Below, in pieces: positions 20,754 to 30,772 of a stretch of DNA of 64,000 nucleotides. The notes beneath the pieces are model-generated. The model ran no database searches. It saw only the letters and a program-made list of their open reading frames with translations, and was not told where the DNA came from. Location of the stretch: assembly GCF_009827595.1 (NCBI RefSeq), contig NZ_WTYT01000003.1:1-64000 (forward strand). Reading direction: 5' to 3'. The position numbers and the translations under genes are program-made. This DNA is from Altericroceibacterium endophyticum. GTDB taxonomy: Bacteria > Pseudomonadota > Alphaproteobacteria > Sphingomonadales > Sphingomonadaceae. Every line of letters starts with the position of its first letter. Position 1 is the first letter of the stretch.

Positions 20754-21380
20754 TCAACCCTTCAAAGGCTTTGGTGACGCAATCAGTCCTCTGAGATAGG
20801 TCAGAAGGACGTCCGCACGCGATGTCGCCTCATCTCCCGCCCGAAACAGAACGAGTCCGGACCAAAGCGCGTAAAGGCTGATCGCAAACTGCCGGGTCGG
20901 AAGCTGATAGCTGAGCTCGAAGCGCGTTTTCAGTGTGTCCAGAACCAAGGCCAGGGCATCATAGCTGGTGTTGCGCGCGTGAGCGCTCTGCGCGGCGAAA
21001 TCGGGGTCCCGCTGCGCCTGTAATTGCATTTCGATCGCCAGCAAGGACCACTGCGTTTGCTCCGCGATCGCCGTGAGATGCTCTGCAAACCCTTCCAGAG
21101 CATGATCGAGCGTATCGCTCGACGCGGATTTCACCAGAGACTGCAACAGGACCGCTTCGCGTTCGATATGACGTTGGAGAACCGAAAGCAAAAGGTCCTG
21201 TTTGGTCGCGAAGTTGGAATAGAAAGCCCCCTGGGAGAACCCGGCCTTCTCGCACACATTCCGAAGCGAGGTCGCATTGACCCCGCCTTCGGCGAACAGG
21301 CTTTCGGCCGCATCCAGAAGGCGCTCGCGCGTGCGCTGTTGCTGTTCCTGCCGCGACAGTCGGCGGGGCACATCCGTCAT
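20754..21380 (-). CDS. TetR/AcrR-family transcriptional regulator
   Basis: 208 residues. The N-terminal HTH domain (about 12-60) reads RERLLDAAESLFAEGGVNATSLRNVCEKAGFSQGAFYSNF, in two adjoining parts, a typical TetR pattern. The rest is a helical ligand-binding domain. The gene starts 37 bases after the oleate hydratase stop on the same strand, so it is probably the distal gene of that operon and may respond to unsaturated fatty acids. A palindrome upstream of the hydratase gene is a candidate binding site. Confidence 0.92.
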   Translation of the reverse strand: MTDVPRRLSRQEQQQRTRERLLDAAESLFAEGGVNATSLRNVCEKAGFSQGAFYSNFATKQDLLLSVLQRHIEREAVLLQSLVKSASSDTLDHALEGFAEHLTAIAEQTQWSLLAIEMQLQAQRDPDFAAQSAHARNTSYDALALVLDTLKTRFELSYQLPTRQFAISLYALWSGLVLFRAGDEATSRADVLLTYLRGLIASPKPLKG

Positions 21381-21417
21381 CGCGAGGCTCTTCTGGCTGT
21401 GGCTCCGGGGTTAACGG

Positions 21418-23400
21418 TCATTCGCTCGAAAACCCTTTGCGGACGTTGCTGATCCATGTCCCCAGCGCCTTCAGCGCGCTGCCACCTTTGGCGGCCAGAC
21501 TCTCGATTTCGGCCTCGAAGGCTTCACGACGCTGGGTCTCGGGTTCAGGAAGGGGCGGCAGGATATGCGCATAATAGGTCTTGTCCAGCAGCCGGTGCAG
21601 CAATCTTTCCCCCAGGAACGGCTTCCCGCTATTCAGCGCGCGCGCGCCCCGGAGCAGATTGCGGATGTCATATTGCGTCGGGCTGATATCGGGTGCCTGC
21701 TTGGGAATATTCAGCAATTTGTAGACCCCGATCCGGGCCGTGCGAATAGACGCTTCCATCGTGAAGATGATGTCATTGCGGGTTTCCACGAATTGCCCGA
21801 TCAGGCCCAGATTCGTGCACCCTTCCGGCACGACCCGGGGCCGGTCACCGGCGGCGCGCTTCATGAATTGCGCCGTGATATAGGGCATCAGCGCGATGCG
21901 CGCCTTGGTGTTGGCAACCACGGCCTCGATCTGGTCTTCAATCCCCAGATGATAGCACAGTTCGGTGAGAATCTCCCGCCCCGTGCACTCCGGCATGGTC
22001 TTGGCGACACGATTGCCCGGCTGGTCCATCAGCAAGCCATAGACCCACAAGACAAGGGTGTCGTCGGGTTGATCAGGGAAATGGGGCTGCCGGTTGCACG
22101 TTACGTTCAGCAGCCAGTTCGAATCCGTGAAGGTGATGATGCCGCCGGTCACTGTGCGTCCCGAATAGGGGTCATTGACCGAAAGTGTCTTGAGCTTGTC
22201 GACCAGAGGCGAAGGTTTGCAGGTCAGGGTGGCGGACTCCCAGATCGACTGGTCGGTGTCGCCATAGAATTTTTCGGGATGGCCGAAGACATCAGACTTT
22301 TTCGCCAGATTTTGCCAGAGCGTCCAGCCGCTGTTTTCGCCAGGCTCATGTCGTCCGACCGTAAGTTGCGGCACGGTATCCAGATCGCCATAGGCGGTGT
22401 TCTCGGTCATCGAGCCTGTCAGCGCAAAGACGAGATCGCGGTCCCCAACCTCCAGTCGGCGCGGCTGACCTGAGACGGTGCAGACAATACCGGTCACGGT
22501 TTTTTGGGCGCCGGTCTCGCTCAGTTCCAGATCCTGCACGCGCGTGGCAAACTGGAAACGGACGCCTTTTTCGCGCAGCATGTCCGCCAGCGGTTTGATG
22601 AAGGTATCATATTGATTGTATTTCGGAAAAACGAGGGCTGACAAGTCCCCGAACCCGTCAACCGAATCCAGGAAGCGGTGCATGTACAGCTTGGTTTCCA
22701 GCAGGCTGTGACAGTTCTTGAAAGCGAACATGGAGCGGAACAGCGCCCAGAAGTTGCTGCTCAGAAAGCTTGGGGAGAAGTATTCCTCAATGGTTATATC
22801 ATCGAGGTCTTCTTTCCTCTTCAGCATCAGACTGATCATTTCCCATTGCTGGGATTTGGTCAGCCCCATATCGGTGAAATCGGCGATTTCCCCCTGATTG
22901 CGCATCAGGCGCGCCTTGGAATAATTGGGGTCGTTGTCATTCAGAAGACGGTATTCATCCAGCACCGAATAGCCTTCAGGCAGTTCCACGGCGGGGACAT
23001 CCTGGAACATGTCCCACAGGGTGTCATAGTTCCAGTTCATCTCCCTTCCGCCCCGGATAAGGTAGCCGTCTTCGGGGTTGCCGGAGCCGTCCATTGAGCC
23101 GCCCTCAACATCCATCTCTTCGAGAATGGTGATATTGGCGGGCGGCATATGGCCGTCACGGATCAGGTAAAATGCAGCGGCGAGCCCGCCAATCCCGCCG
23201 CCGACAATCCAGGCTTTCCGGTCTTCAACTCCAGGCGTGGGGAGAGGGCGGTGCCGGGCATAGGCCCCAACGAAATCGGGGGGCGGCAAGGTGTTCTTCG
23301 CCCGGTGGCTCCAATAACCTGCAGTAGCGTCAGGTTCGTGCTCGAAACCGTCCGGAGCAGTGGAATTGCCGTAAAGGCCGGAGTGTGTGCCATGGGTCAT
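21418..23400 (-). CDS. ohyA: Oleate hydratase (myosin-cross-reactive-antigen family)
   Basis: 660 residues. Oleate hydratases add water to the cis-9 double bond of oleic and related acids, giving 10-hydroxy fatty acids, with FAD as structural cofactor. Visible are the nucleotide-binding loop [20 protein letters not shown] (about 67-85), [14 protein letters not shown], and the family-specific [18 protein letters not shown] segment. [20 protein letters not shown] and later Gly/Asn-rich motifs are also characteristic. The length fits the family. The gene is followed by a TetR regulator. Possible roles are detoxification of antimicrobial unsaturated fatty acids or lipid modification. Confidence 0.93.
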   Translation of the reverse strand: MTHGTHSGLYGNSTAPDGFEHEPDATAGYWSHRAKNTLPPPDFVGAYARHRPLPTPGVEDRKAWIVGGGIGGLAAAFYLIRDGHMPPANITILEEMDVEGGSMDGSGNPEDGYLIRGGREMNWNYDTLWDMFQDVPAVELPEGYSVLDEYRLLNDNDPNYSKARLMRNQGEIADFTDMGLTKSQQWEMISLMLKRKEDLDDITIEEYFSPSFLSSNFWALFRSMFAFKNCHSLLETKLYMHRFLDSVDGFGDLSALVFPKYNQYDTFIKPLADMLREKGVRFQFATRVQDLELSETGAQKTVTGIVCTVSGQPRRLEVGDRDLVFALTGSMTENTAYGDLDTVPQLTVGRHEPGENSGWTLWQNLAKKSDVFGHPEKFYGDTDQSIWESATLTCKPSPLVDKLKTLSVNDPYSGRTVTGGIITFTDSNWLLNVTCNRQPHFPDQPDDTLVLWVYGLLMDQPGNRVAKTMPECTGREILTELCYHLGIEDQIEAVVANTKARIALMPYITAQFMKRAAGDRPRVVPEGCTNLGLIGQFVETRNDIIFTMEASIRTARIGVYKLLNIPKQAPDISPTQYDIRNLLRGARALNSGKPFLGERLLHRLLDKTYYAHILPPLPEPETQRREAFEAEIESLAAKGGSALKALGTWISNVRKGFSSE

Positions 23401-23477
23401 GAGAGGCTCCGTTATCTGTCATCTGGCCGTGTTGAACGTGACGACCTTATAAGATTAAGATAGTGCCTGAAATCCGA

Positions 23478-23491
23478 ATATCAACTGATAT
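23478..23491. promoter_or_regulatory. Short palindrome upstream of ohyA
   Basis: ATATCA-AC-TGATAT, 6-bp perfect arms, about 80 bases upstream of the ohyA start in an AT-rich promoter-like stretch. Candidate operator or promoter-associated site only. Confidence 0.35.
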
Positions 23492-23554
23492 GTTAAATTC
23501 TGGACTTGGCCGGGTAGAGTCTGCCCACTCTGTCGGACGCGCGCGCAAACCGGC

Positions 23555-23574
23555 ACTATGGAGTGCTCCATAGT
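23555..23574. promoter_or_regulatory. 20-bp palindrome upstream of ohyA, candidate TetR operator
   Basis: ACTATGGAG-TG-CTCCATAGT: perfect 9-bp arms around a 2-base centre, about 155 bases upstream of the ohyA start. Length and symmetry fit a TetR-family operator. The next gene on the other side is a tRNA oriented the same way, whose product is unlikely to be the target. Confidence 0.5.
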
Positions 23575-23652
23575 AGCATACACGATGGTTGCTCTGTGGT
23601 TGCCGAGGCCTCGCCCGCGCTGAGTGCCAAATGGCTAATCTGTTGAAAAATA

Positions 23653-23737
23653 TGGTGCGGGCGGCGGGACTCGAACCCGCACGAGCAAAGCTCAGGGGAT
23701 TTTAAGTCCCCGGCGTCTACCATTCCGCCACGCCCGC
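23653..23737 (-). tRNA. tRNA-Leu (UAA anticodon)
   Basis: A minus-strand cloverleaf. The acceptor GCGGGCG pairs with CGCCCGC, followed by discriminator A and an encoded CCA. The anticodon stem-loop GGGGACTTAAAATCCCC gives anticodon UAA. The D-arm (GGCGGAATGGTAGACGC) and T-arm (GCGGGTTCGAGTCCCGC) are normal. The long class II variable arm is typical of tRNA-Leu. About 85 bases including CCA. Confidence 0.96.
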
Positions 23738-24014
23738 ACTCTCAAAATGCCTCTAGCGTGCAGCAAGGCTGCTTTCCAGCCCCTCGATAGGATCATTCGT
23801 CAGCTAACCAATTTAGCGCACTATTTCTGATTGCGAAAAGAATGTTGCACGCTACAAAAATGAAACGGGGAGTATTTCGACGGTTTATGAGGAGCCGTCA
23901 TTCCATGAAGCTCCCCGGCTGATCACTCGGCAGAAAAGACGGCCAAGCCGCATCTGCCGATCAGTGCAACAGTCGGGCACCCTGTGAAGGGGTCCGCTTG
24001 GGGGAGGATGCCAA

Positions 24015-26618
24015 ATGACCCACCTGAAACGCGTTTCCGTGTCGCTTATTGCTATGAGCGCATTCCTGGCCATGCCCGCGCAGGCCCAAGAAGCAGATGA
24101 AACAGCGGCGCAAACTGAAACAACGCAATATCCCGGTGTCGCGGAGATCGTCGTCACCGCACAATTCCGCGAACAAAATCTGCAGGACACACCGCTCGCT
24201 ATTACGGCGATCAATTCCGAATTGCTCGATGCCCGCAGCCAGACCAGCGTCGCGCAGGTCGCCCAGCAGGCGCCAAATGTGACACTGGCTCCGCAGGGGC
24301 AGCAGAATGGTTCGGGCCTGATCGCCTTCATTCGCGGTGTCGGCCAGACCGATTTCAACTTCGCGCTGGAACCCGGCGTCGGCATCTATGTCGATGATGT
24401 CTATATTCCCACGCTGACCGGCGCCTTGCTCGACCTGATGGATCTGGACCGGATCGAAGTGTTGCGCGGTCCGCAGGGGACGCTTGCCGGCCGCAATTCG
24501 CTGGGCGGCGCGATCAAGCTGTTTTCAACCAAGCCGCAGGGCGACGGGCGCGGCAGCGTTCAGTTGACCTATGGGTCGTATGAGCGGCTCGAAGCGCGCG
24601 GCTTTGCGGATTTCGCCGTCAATGACAAGCTGTTTGCCCGCATCGCCGCGGTCTCCAAGAATCGTAACGGGCATGTGAAACGGCTCGATTATGCGCTCAG
24701 CCATCCCGGCTCCGACGTCCCCAGCTTTGCGGTGAGCGATGATCCGCTGCTCGGCACTCTCGGCGGCATTTCCTATGCTGCGGGACGTGTATCACTGCGG
24801 TGGGTGCCCAGCGATACGATGGAAGTGAACATATCGGGCGATTATCTGCGTGATCGCTCCGAAGCGGGCGCATCGGTCCTGCTTTACGCCAATAATGCCT
24901 CCGTCACGCCTGACGGTCTGCCCTGGCTGGCCAAGGCCGATGGCTCTCCGGTGCGTTACAATTGCCAGTTCGTACCTGCGGGCCGCAACAGCTGCGACAC
25001 GCTGCAGGGCTATGACGGGCGCTATGTCAGCTACGCGACCTTCATCGATGCGAAGGAGGCGACCAGCCAGGCGCCCTACAAGCCCGTGGTCTTCGACCCG
25101 ATCCAGCATCTGACCAATTACGGCGTTTCAGCCACGATCGATATTGAGCTCAGCGACACTCTGGCGCTCAAATCGATCAATGCCTGGCGTGAATATCAGT
25201 CCGAATGGGCGCATGATGTCGACAATTCACCCATCGCCAATCAGCAGCTCTATCAACGGCTGGACAATGAACAATACAGCACCGAATTGCGGCTGCTCGG
25301 TTCGGCCTTCAACGATGCCCTCGAATATACGCTGGGTGGTTTCTACTTCAAACGCGATGGCACGCTGACCGGGCGGATTGATCTCAATTATGCGGGGCTG
25401 GACTTCCTGCATGGCCCCGACCCGACCCCGGCCAAGAATTATGCCGTATTCGGTAATGCGATTGTCCATGTGACGGATGATTTCAACGTCACCGCCGGCT
25501 TACGTCAGTCCTGGGACGAAAAGCGCTACACCTTCTTCCGCCGCAATCCCGATCTGACCGTGCCGGAATCCTGCGCCTTCTTCGGAGGTGCGCCGGTTGC
25601 CGGGCCGACAGCTATTGGCAATGATCCCAATTGCCTGCTCGTTGGCCTTAACGATGTGAGCCCGGAACCCTTCAAGGACAATCGCCTGGATTGGCGAATT
25701 GCTGCGGATTACCGCTTCTCACCCGCTTTCATGACCTATGCGCAGGTTTCCACCGGCTATCGTGCCGGCGGATTTAACCCCCGGCCTTATTACGGCCCTT
25801 CAGCCGGCGAATGCTCGGATCTTCCAGCTGGTGTCATTGCGCCCTGCAACCAGATCAAGAAGTTCGATCCAGAAGAACTCACCGCTTATGAAGTGGGCTT
25901 CAAGGCGGATCTGTTTGACCGGCGTGTGCGGCTGAACGGTGCGGCATTCTATAATGATTACCGCAATATCATCCTGACGCTGTCGGCCTGCCCGGGCTCG
26001 CCCTGTTTGCAGCCGAACAATGTCGGGACCGCGGAAGTGAAGGGTTTCGAACTTGAAACGCTGATCAATCCTGTTGATGGCCTCACGCTGGATGGCACCG
26101 TCAGCTATCTCGACTTCCAATATACCGAAATCGGCGCAGGCACGGCGGTTTCACTGGATATGGTCACACCCTACACGCCGGAATGGAAAGCCAGCTTTGG
26201 CATCCAGTATGATTTCGAAAACGTGCTGGGCGGCATTCTCTCAGCGCGTGTGGACGGCTCTTATCAAAGCCATATTTACACCGAGGCGATCAATTACGAT
26301 GCTGTCGTCGTTGACACCTCACCCCTTGGAACTCCGCCGGCAACCGATCCCTTTGTCGGCGGAGTTACCGCCAATGCCGGGGGCGGCGCACTCGACACCC
26401 AGGTCGCCAGCAACCGTATTGACGGTTATTTCATCGGCAATGCCCGGCTGACCTGGAAGAGTGAGGCGGATGACTGGTCCATTTCGCTCGAGGTGCAGAA
26501 CCTGTTCGATAAATATTACTTCACGTCTTATTATGAGCAGTTCGCATCACCCGGGTCTATTTCAGGCGATCCTGCCCTGCCACGCACATGGGCCGTGACT
26601 GTAAAACGTGATTTCTGA
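24015..26618 (+). CDS. TonB-dependent outer-membrane receptor
   Basis: 867 residues. A signal peptide ends near AMPAQAQ. A TonB box-like IVVTAQFREQNLQDTPLAI starts at about residue 45. The plug domain shows FIRGVGQTDFN, GVGIYVDDVYI and DRIEVLRGPQGTLAGRNSLGGAI. A 22-strand barrel follows and ends in a terminal aromatic residue (WAVTVKRDF). It imports an unidentified substrate, perhaps a siderophore, glycan or aromatic compound, using TonB energy. A strong GGGGGAGG Shine-Dalgarno precedes it. It stands alone between a tRNA gene and a terminator, so no operon partner hints at the substrate. Confidence 0.95.
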   Translation: MTHLKRVSVSLIAMSAFLAMPAQAQEADETAAQTETTQYPGVAEIVVTAQFREQNLQDTPLAITAINSELLDARSQTSVAQVAQQAPNVTLAPQGQQNGSGLIAFIRGVGQTDFNFALEPGVGIYVDDVYIPTLTGALLDLMDLDRIEVLRGPQGTLAGRNSLGGAIKLFSTKPQGDGRGSVQLTYGSYERLEARGFADFAVNDKLFARIAAVSKNRNGHVKRLDYALSHPGSDVPSFAVSDDPLLGTLGGISYAAGRVSLRWVPSDTMEVNISGDYLRDRSEAGASVLLYANNASVTPDGLPWLAKADGSPVRYNCQFVPAGRNSCDTLQGYDGRYVSYATFIDAKEATSQAPYKPVVFDPIQHLTNYGVSATIDIELSDTLALKSINAWREYQSEWAHDVDNSPIANQQLYQRLDNEQYSTELRLLGSAFNDALEYTLGGFYFKRDGTLTGRIDLNYAGLDFLHGPDPTPAKNYAVFGNAIVHVTDDFNVTAGLRQSWDEKRYTFFRRNPDLTVPESCAFFGGAPVAGPTAIGNDPNCLLVGLNDVSPEPFKDNRLDWRIAADYRFSPAFMTYAQVSTGYRAGGFNPRPYYGPSAGECSDLPAGVIAPCNQIKKFDPEELTAYEVGFKADLFDRRVRLNGAAFYNDYRNIILTLSACPGSPCLQPNNVGTAEVKGFELETLINPVDGLTLDGTVSYLDFQYTEIGAGTAVSLDMVTPYTPEWKASFGIQYDFENVLGGILSARVDGSYQSHIYTEAINYDAVVVDTSPLGTPPATDPFVGGVTANAGGGALDTQVASNRIDGYFIGNARLTWKSEADDWSISLEVQNLFDKYYFTSYYEQFASPGSISGDPALPRTWAVTVKRDF

Positions 26619-26634
26619 TTGAAACGCGCACGAC

Positions 26635-26673
26635 AAAAGGGGGCAGTGTCCAGCAGGACGTTGCCCCCTTTTT
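26635..26673 (+). terminator. Rho-independent terminator after the TonB receptor gene
   Basis: A stem of about 10 bp (AAAGGGGGCA with the matching TTGCCCCCTTT) plus an inner paired segment, followed by five T residues. It lies 17 bases past the stop of the TonB receptor gene. The reverse strand is also U-rich (AAAA on the plus strand), so it may work for ihfB in the opposite direction. Confidence 0.9.
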
Positions 26674-26736
26674 ATAATGAAACCCAAGCCGTCTGACAGG
26701 CATGCTGCCTGAAAACCCTATGCGGGAAATGAAGAC

Positions 26737-27018
26737 TCAATTGGTATTGAGCCGCTCACGCATTTCCTTGCCAGGTTTGAAATAGGGAACGCGCTTGGAC
26801 GGAACTTCCACAGATTCCCCGGTGCGCGGATTGCGGCCAATACGGGCCTCCCGCTCACGCGTGGAAAATGCACCAAAGCCGCGCAATTCCACCCGGCCAC
26901 CTTCTGCCAAGCGTCCTGAAATCTCGTCGAAAAAGATATCGACCACTTGTTCGACCTCTTCCGGACGCAACTCGGGATTGTCTTCGAGTAGGGCCTGAAG
27001 CAGTTCGGACCTGATCAT
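26737..27018 (-). CDS. ihfB: Integration host factor beta subunit
   Basis: 93 residues, HU/IHF family. Diagnostic segments are [43 protein letters not shown] and the C-terminal [15 protein letters not shown]. The RNPRTGE loop carries the DNA-intercalating Pro. Overall it fits IhfB better than HU. The ATG follows AGGAG with seven bases of spacing. IhfB pairs with IhfA to bend DNA, for example at sigma-54 promoters such as the one predicted ahead of glnK. Confidence 0.94.
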   Translation of the reverse strand: MIRSELLQALLEDNPELRPEEVEQVVDIFFDEISGRLAEGGRVELRGFGAFSTREREARIGRNPRTGESVEVPSKRVPYFKPGKEMRERLNTN

Positions 27019-27184
27019 CTATGTTCTCCTAAGGCGACCTTGCATCTGTCTCACGCGAAAGACAGGCAGTATCGCACTGAAACACCACAGTGAGTTAGCG
27101 ACCCCTCCGGGCGCCCTTTGCCAGAGGTGCCGCTGCGGCGCAATGTGCTATTTGTAACCTTTGTTAGCCCGCGCTTTGTAAATT

Positions 27185-27529
27185 TTAGACGCGATCCGCC
27201 AGTAAACGCGCGGGATCGATGCCCAAACGTTCCATTCGGCTAAGAATGGATGGCCATTCCCGCTCCAGAAACTCCTGCTTTTCAAACCGGCGTAAACGCT
27301 CTGCTGCACCGGCGCTGACAAACATGCCCACCCCCCGGCGCACTTCCACCAATCCATCAATCTGGAATTGTTGATAGGCCTTGGCCACGGTCAGTGGATT
27401 GGTCCCCTGCTGGGCCGCAAAAGCGCGCACGGATGGCAGCATTTCCCCCTCGCCATAACGCCCGTCGAGAATGGCCGCCGCGATCAGATCACGCAGCCGG
27501 AGATAGACGGGGCGGGAATTGTCCTTCAT
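27185..27529 (-). CDS. GntR-family (YtrA subfamily) transcriptional regulator
   Basis: 114 residues from the ATG at 27529; a GTG one codon upstream is possible. An N-terminal winged helix (PVYLRLRDLIAAAILDGRY, then LPSVRAFAAQQGTNPLTVAKAYQQF) with a short helical tail of about 40 residues matches the YtrA subfamily. Those regulators usually control transporters. No ABC transporter lies beside it; a POT-type peptide transporter is divergently encoded 170 bases away. A perfect palindrome overlaps its start codon, which suggests autoregulation. Confidence 0.88.
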   Translation of the reverse strand: MKDNSRPVYLRLRDLIAAAILDGRYGEGEMLPSVRAFAAQQGTNPLTVAKAYQQFQIDGLVEVRRGVGMFVSAGAAERLRRFEKQEFLEREWPSILSRMERLGIDPARLLADRV

Positions 27530-27540
27530 CACAGGTGATG
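27527..27540. promoter_or_regulatory. Palindrome overlapping the GntR start codon
   Basis: CATCAC-AG-GTGATG, perfect 6-bp arms. It covers the start codon of the GntR-type gene, so a protein bound here would block its expression. Candidate autoregulatory site. Confidence 0.4.
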
Positions 27541-27700
27541 CAGTGCCATAATACAGCGCGTCGGGTCAAGCAGGGCGGCTGAATAGCCTCCCCCAAAAAA
27601 TCCGTTTCCAATGCAACAATTTACTTCACATGCGCGGCAAGACAGTTAGTCTTCCTCGCCTGATCTGCTGAGGCAGACTAAAAAGTTATGAGGGCCTTGC

Positions 27701-29353
27701 ATGAAAGATATTTCCCTGTGGGCTGAGGCGGATTGGATTGCAGCCATCGCTTCGGCCGTATTGATCCTGTTTCTGGCGGCTGGTGCCTGGGCTGTTACCC
27801 GGCCCCGACCGGAAGTGGCCAACCATCCCAAGGGACTTTATATTCTGTTCTTTGCCGAAATGTGGGAGCGTTTCTCCTATTACGGCATGCGGGCTTTGCT
27901 GATCTTCTATCTGACCCAGCACTGGCTTTTCAGCGATAGCCGATCAAACCTGATTTACGGTGCCTATGTCAGTCTGGTTTACATCACCCCGGTACTCGGT
28001 GGCTATCTGGCAGACCGCTATCTTGGCCAGCGTAAAGCTGTGCTGTTCGGCGGCGTGCTGCTCGCAATCGGCCACGGTCTAATGGCGGTGGAAGGCAATG
28101 GTGGCCAGAGTGACGCAACAATCAACTTCTTCTGGCTTGCGCTTTCCTTCATCATTGTCGGGTCAGGCTTCCTGAAAGCCAATATTTCGGTGATCGTCGG
28201 CCAGCTCTATCCGCGTACCGATATTCGCCGCGACGGCGCTTACACAATTTTCTATATCGGCATCAATGTTGGCGCGGCACTCGGTGTCTTGCTCGCAGGC
28301 TATCTCGGCCAGACGGTCGGCTGGTCCTATGGCTTCGGTGCAGCCGGTATCGGAATGCTGCTCGGGCTAATCGTTTTCGTAATCGGCAAGCCGCTCCTGC
28401 TCGGGCAGGGCGAACCGCCTGAACCTGCAGCTCTCGCCAAATCCGTAGGCGGCATCAAACTTGAATGGCTGCTCTACCTCATCGGCATTCTTGCCGTGGG
28501 CTTCATGTGGGTTCTCATTCAGTTCCAGTCCGTTGTCGGCGGCTTGATGGCGGTCTTTGGCCTGGCCTTGCTGGCCTATGTGCTGTTCGAAGCGTTCAAA
28601 CAGGATAAACACGCGCGCGATCGGTTGTTTGCCATCATTTTCCTGCTGTTGTTGCAGCCGGTTTTCTGGGGCCTGTTCGAACAAGCCGGTGGCTCGCTTA
28701 ATCTGTTCACGGATCGTTATGTTGACCGTCAGGGTGTCCCGGCATCCCTGTTCCAGTCGATCAATTCGATTTTCATTATCACCCTTGGCCCGATTTTCGC
28801 GGCATTGTGGGTATTCCTCGCCAAGCGTGGCTGGGAACCATCCACTCCCTTCAAATTCGGCCTGGCGCTGTTGCAGGTGGGCCTTGGCTTCCTCGTCTTC
28901 GTATGGGGGGCGAATGCCGCGGGGCCGACTGCGCTGGTCCCCGTGATCCTGGTATTCGCCATATACTTCCTGCACACATCCGGGGAATTGTGCCTCTCAC
29001 CAGTGGGCCTGTCCGCGATGAACCGGCTCTCTCCCGTTCATCTGGCCAGCCTGATCATGGGCGCATGGTTCTTTGCCACCGCTGGCGGCAATTACGTTGC
29101 CGGATTGATCGGCGCCGCGACAGGCGGCGAAGAAGGTGAAATGAGCCGCGAACTGACCTTGTCGGTTTACAACTCCATCGGCTGGTTTGGCATTGCCGTT
29201 GGTGTGGGCGTTCTGGTGCTTTCACCCTTCGTCAAGAAACTGATGCATCTCGACACTTTGCGCGATGACAATGTCGACGATGATCTGCTGGGCCAGTCCG
29301 AAGCCGGTCTGGAAGCACAGGAAGCAGGGGTGCATCCCGATACGAAGCGGTAA
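27701..29353 (+). CDS. POT/PTR-family proton-coupled peptide transporter
   Basis: 550 residues with about 14 hydrophobic helices. The family hallmark ExxERFSYYGMRALL appears as EMWERFSYYGMRALLIFYL (about 52-70). Further POT motifs are GGYLADRYLGQRKAV, FYIGINVGAALG and the late SGELCLSPVGLSAMNRLSP. These proteins import di- and tripeptides with protons across the inner membrane. It is followed within 50 bases by two secreted amidohydrolase-family proteins, which suggests a peptide-scavenging unit. Confidence 0.95.
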   Translation: MKDISLWAEADWIAAIASAVLILFLAAGAWAVTRPRPEVANHPKGLYILFFAEMWERFSYYGMRALLIFYLTQHWLFSDSRSNLIYGAYVSLVYITPVLGGYLADRYLGQRKAVLFGGVLLAIGHGLMAVEGNGGQSDATINFFWLALSFIIVGSGFLKANISVIVGQLYPRTDIRRDGAYTIFYIGINVGAALGVLLAGYLGQTVGWSYGFGAAGIGMLLGLIVFVIGKPLLLGQGEPPEPAALAKSVGGIKLEWLLYLIGILAVGFMWVLIQFQSVVGGLMAVFGLALLAYVLFEAFKQDKHARDRLFAIIFLLLLQPVFWGLFEQAGGSLNLFTDRYVDRQGVPASLFQSINSIFIITLGPIFAALWVFLAKRGWEPSTPFKFGLALLQVGLGFLVFVWGANAAGPTALVPVILVFAIYFLHTSGELCLSPVGLSAMNRLSPVHLASLIMGAWFFATAGGNYVAGLIGAATGGEEGEMSRELTLSVYNSIGWFGIAVGVGVLVLSPFVKKLMHLDTLRDDNVDDDLLGQSEAGLEAQEAGVHPDTKR

Positions 29354-29401
29354 TCACGGTAATCATCCGAAATGTCAGATCAAAGGGAGTAATGGGGGCA
29401 T

Positions 29402-30772
29402 ATGAGAATTGGATTGATCGGGCTCGCGGCGGGCGCTCTGGCGCTTGCCGCCTGCAGCGCTGAGGGCGAGAAAGTCGCGTCTGCCGGTACACCGGCCACA
29501 GCGAATAAAAACCCTTATCCTTCCACTTACTCCCCCTATCCCGGTGAGCCTACCGCGCTGATTGGGGCCACTATCTTTGATGGTGAGGGCCAGCTGACCG
29601 AAAACGGGACGCTGCTCTTCGCCAATGGTGATGTGGTGGCTGTGGGCGGGCCCGATCTGGCCATTCCTGCCGGTTACACGCGCATTGATGGCACCGGAAA
29701 ATTCGTGACGCCGGGCATTATCGATGCCCACTCACATCTTGGCGATTATGCGTCGCCGGGGGTTGAGGCGAATAGCGATGGCAATGAAGCCACCGCACCG
29801 ACCACACCCGAAGTTTGGGCCGAACATTCAGTCTGGCCGCAAGATCCGGGCTTCTCACGCGCGCTTGCCAATGGCGGCGTGACCAGCCTGCAAATCCTTC
29901 CGGGATCGGCCAACCTGATGGGCGGCCGGTCGGCGACCCTCAAAAATGTGCCCTCGCGCACCGTACAGGGAATGAAGTTCCCCGGCGCGCCCTATGGCTT
30001 CAAGATGGCCTGCGGCGAAAACCCCAAGCGTGTTTATGGCAGCCGCGGCCAGATGCCCTCCACCCGCATGGGCAATTTCGCGGTCGATCGCGCCAATTGG
30101 ATTGAAGCGCAAGACTATGCCGCCGGTGATCATTCCTCCCGCGATCTGGGTCTGGAAACGCTTGAGGGCGTGCTGGACGGGGAGATCCTCGTCCATAATC
30201 ACTGCTACCGCGCCGATGAGATGGCGCTCGTGATCGATATGGCCAAGGAATTTGGCTATAAGGTCACTGCCTTCCACCATGCAGTGGAAAGTTACAAGAT
30301 CGCCGATCTTCTGCGCGAAAACGATATCTGCTCGGCCGTGTGGGCCGATTGGTACGGCTTCAAGATGGAAGCCTATGACGCCATCCCAGAAAATGCCGCA
30401 TTGCTGGCCAAAGAGGGCGCCTGCGTGATTATCCATTCGGACGATCAGGACGGCATCCAGCGGCTCAATCAGGCCGCCGCCAAGGCTCAGGCCGCCGGAC
30501 GGCGCATAGGAATTGAAATCCCTGATGCCGAAGTCATTCGCTGGCTTACCTACAACCCCGCCCGGTCGATGGGCATCGAAGACCAGACCGGCAGCCTGAA
30601 GCCCGGCAAGATGGCCGATATCGTGCTGTGGAATGGTGACCCGCTATCCGTCTATTCCCGCCCGGAAAAGGTCTGGATCGATGGCGCATTGCTGTATGAT
30701 GCGCTTGATCCCAAGCGTCGACCCGTCAGCGATTTCGAACTCGGCCAACCCGGCGAAGGAGACGTGAAATGA
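29402..30772 (+). CDS. Amidohydrolase-superfamily lipoprotein, metal ligands intact
   Basis: 456 residues. The N-terminus has a lipobox (LALAAC, Cys18), so it is a likely envelope lipoprotein. The metal-dependent amidohydrolase fold is clear: a GTGKFVTPGIIDAHSHLGD motif with H110-x-H112, then VHNHCYR, TAFHHAVES and VIIHSDDQDG giving further His and the catalytic Asp. The C-terminal LKPGKMADIVLWNGDPL is the usual family ending. The family includes imidazolonepropionase-like and Xaa-Pro dipeptidase-like enzymes; peptide context favours the latter. Its stop overlaps the next gene's ATG as ATGA. Confidence 0.88.
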   Translation: MRIGLIGLAAGALALAACSAEGEKVASAGTPATANKNPYPSTYSPYPGEPTALIGATIFDGEGQLTENGTLLFANGDVVAVGGPDLAIPAGYTRIDGTGKFVTPGIIDAHSHLGDYASPGVEANSDGNEATAPTTPEVWAEHSVWPQDPGFSRALANGGVTSLQILPGSANLMGGRSATLKNVPSRTVQGMKFPGAPYGFKMACGENPKRVYGSRGQMPSTRMGNFAVDRANWIEAQDYAAGDHSSRDLGLETLEGVLDGEILVHNHCYRADEMALVIDMAKEFGYKVTAFHHAVESYKIADLLRENDICSAVWADWYGFKMEAYDAIPENAALLAKEGACVIIHSDDQDGIQRLNQAAAKAQAAGRRIGIEIPDAEVIRWLTYNPARSMGIEDQTGSLKPGKMADIVLWNGDPLSVYSRPEKVWIDGALLYDALDPKRRPVSDFELGQPGEGDVK

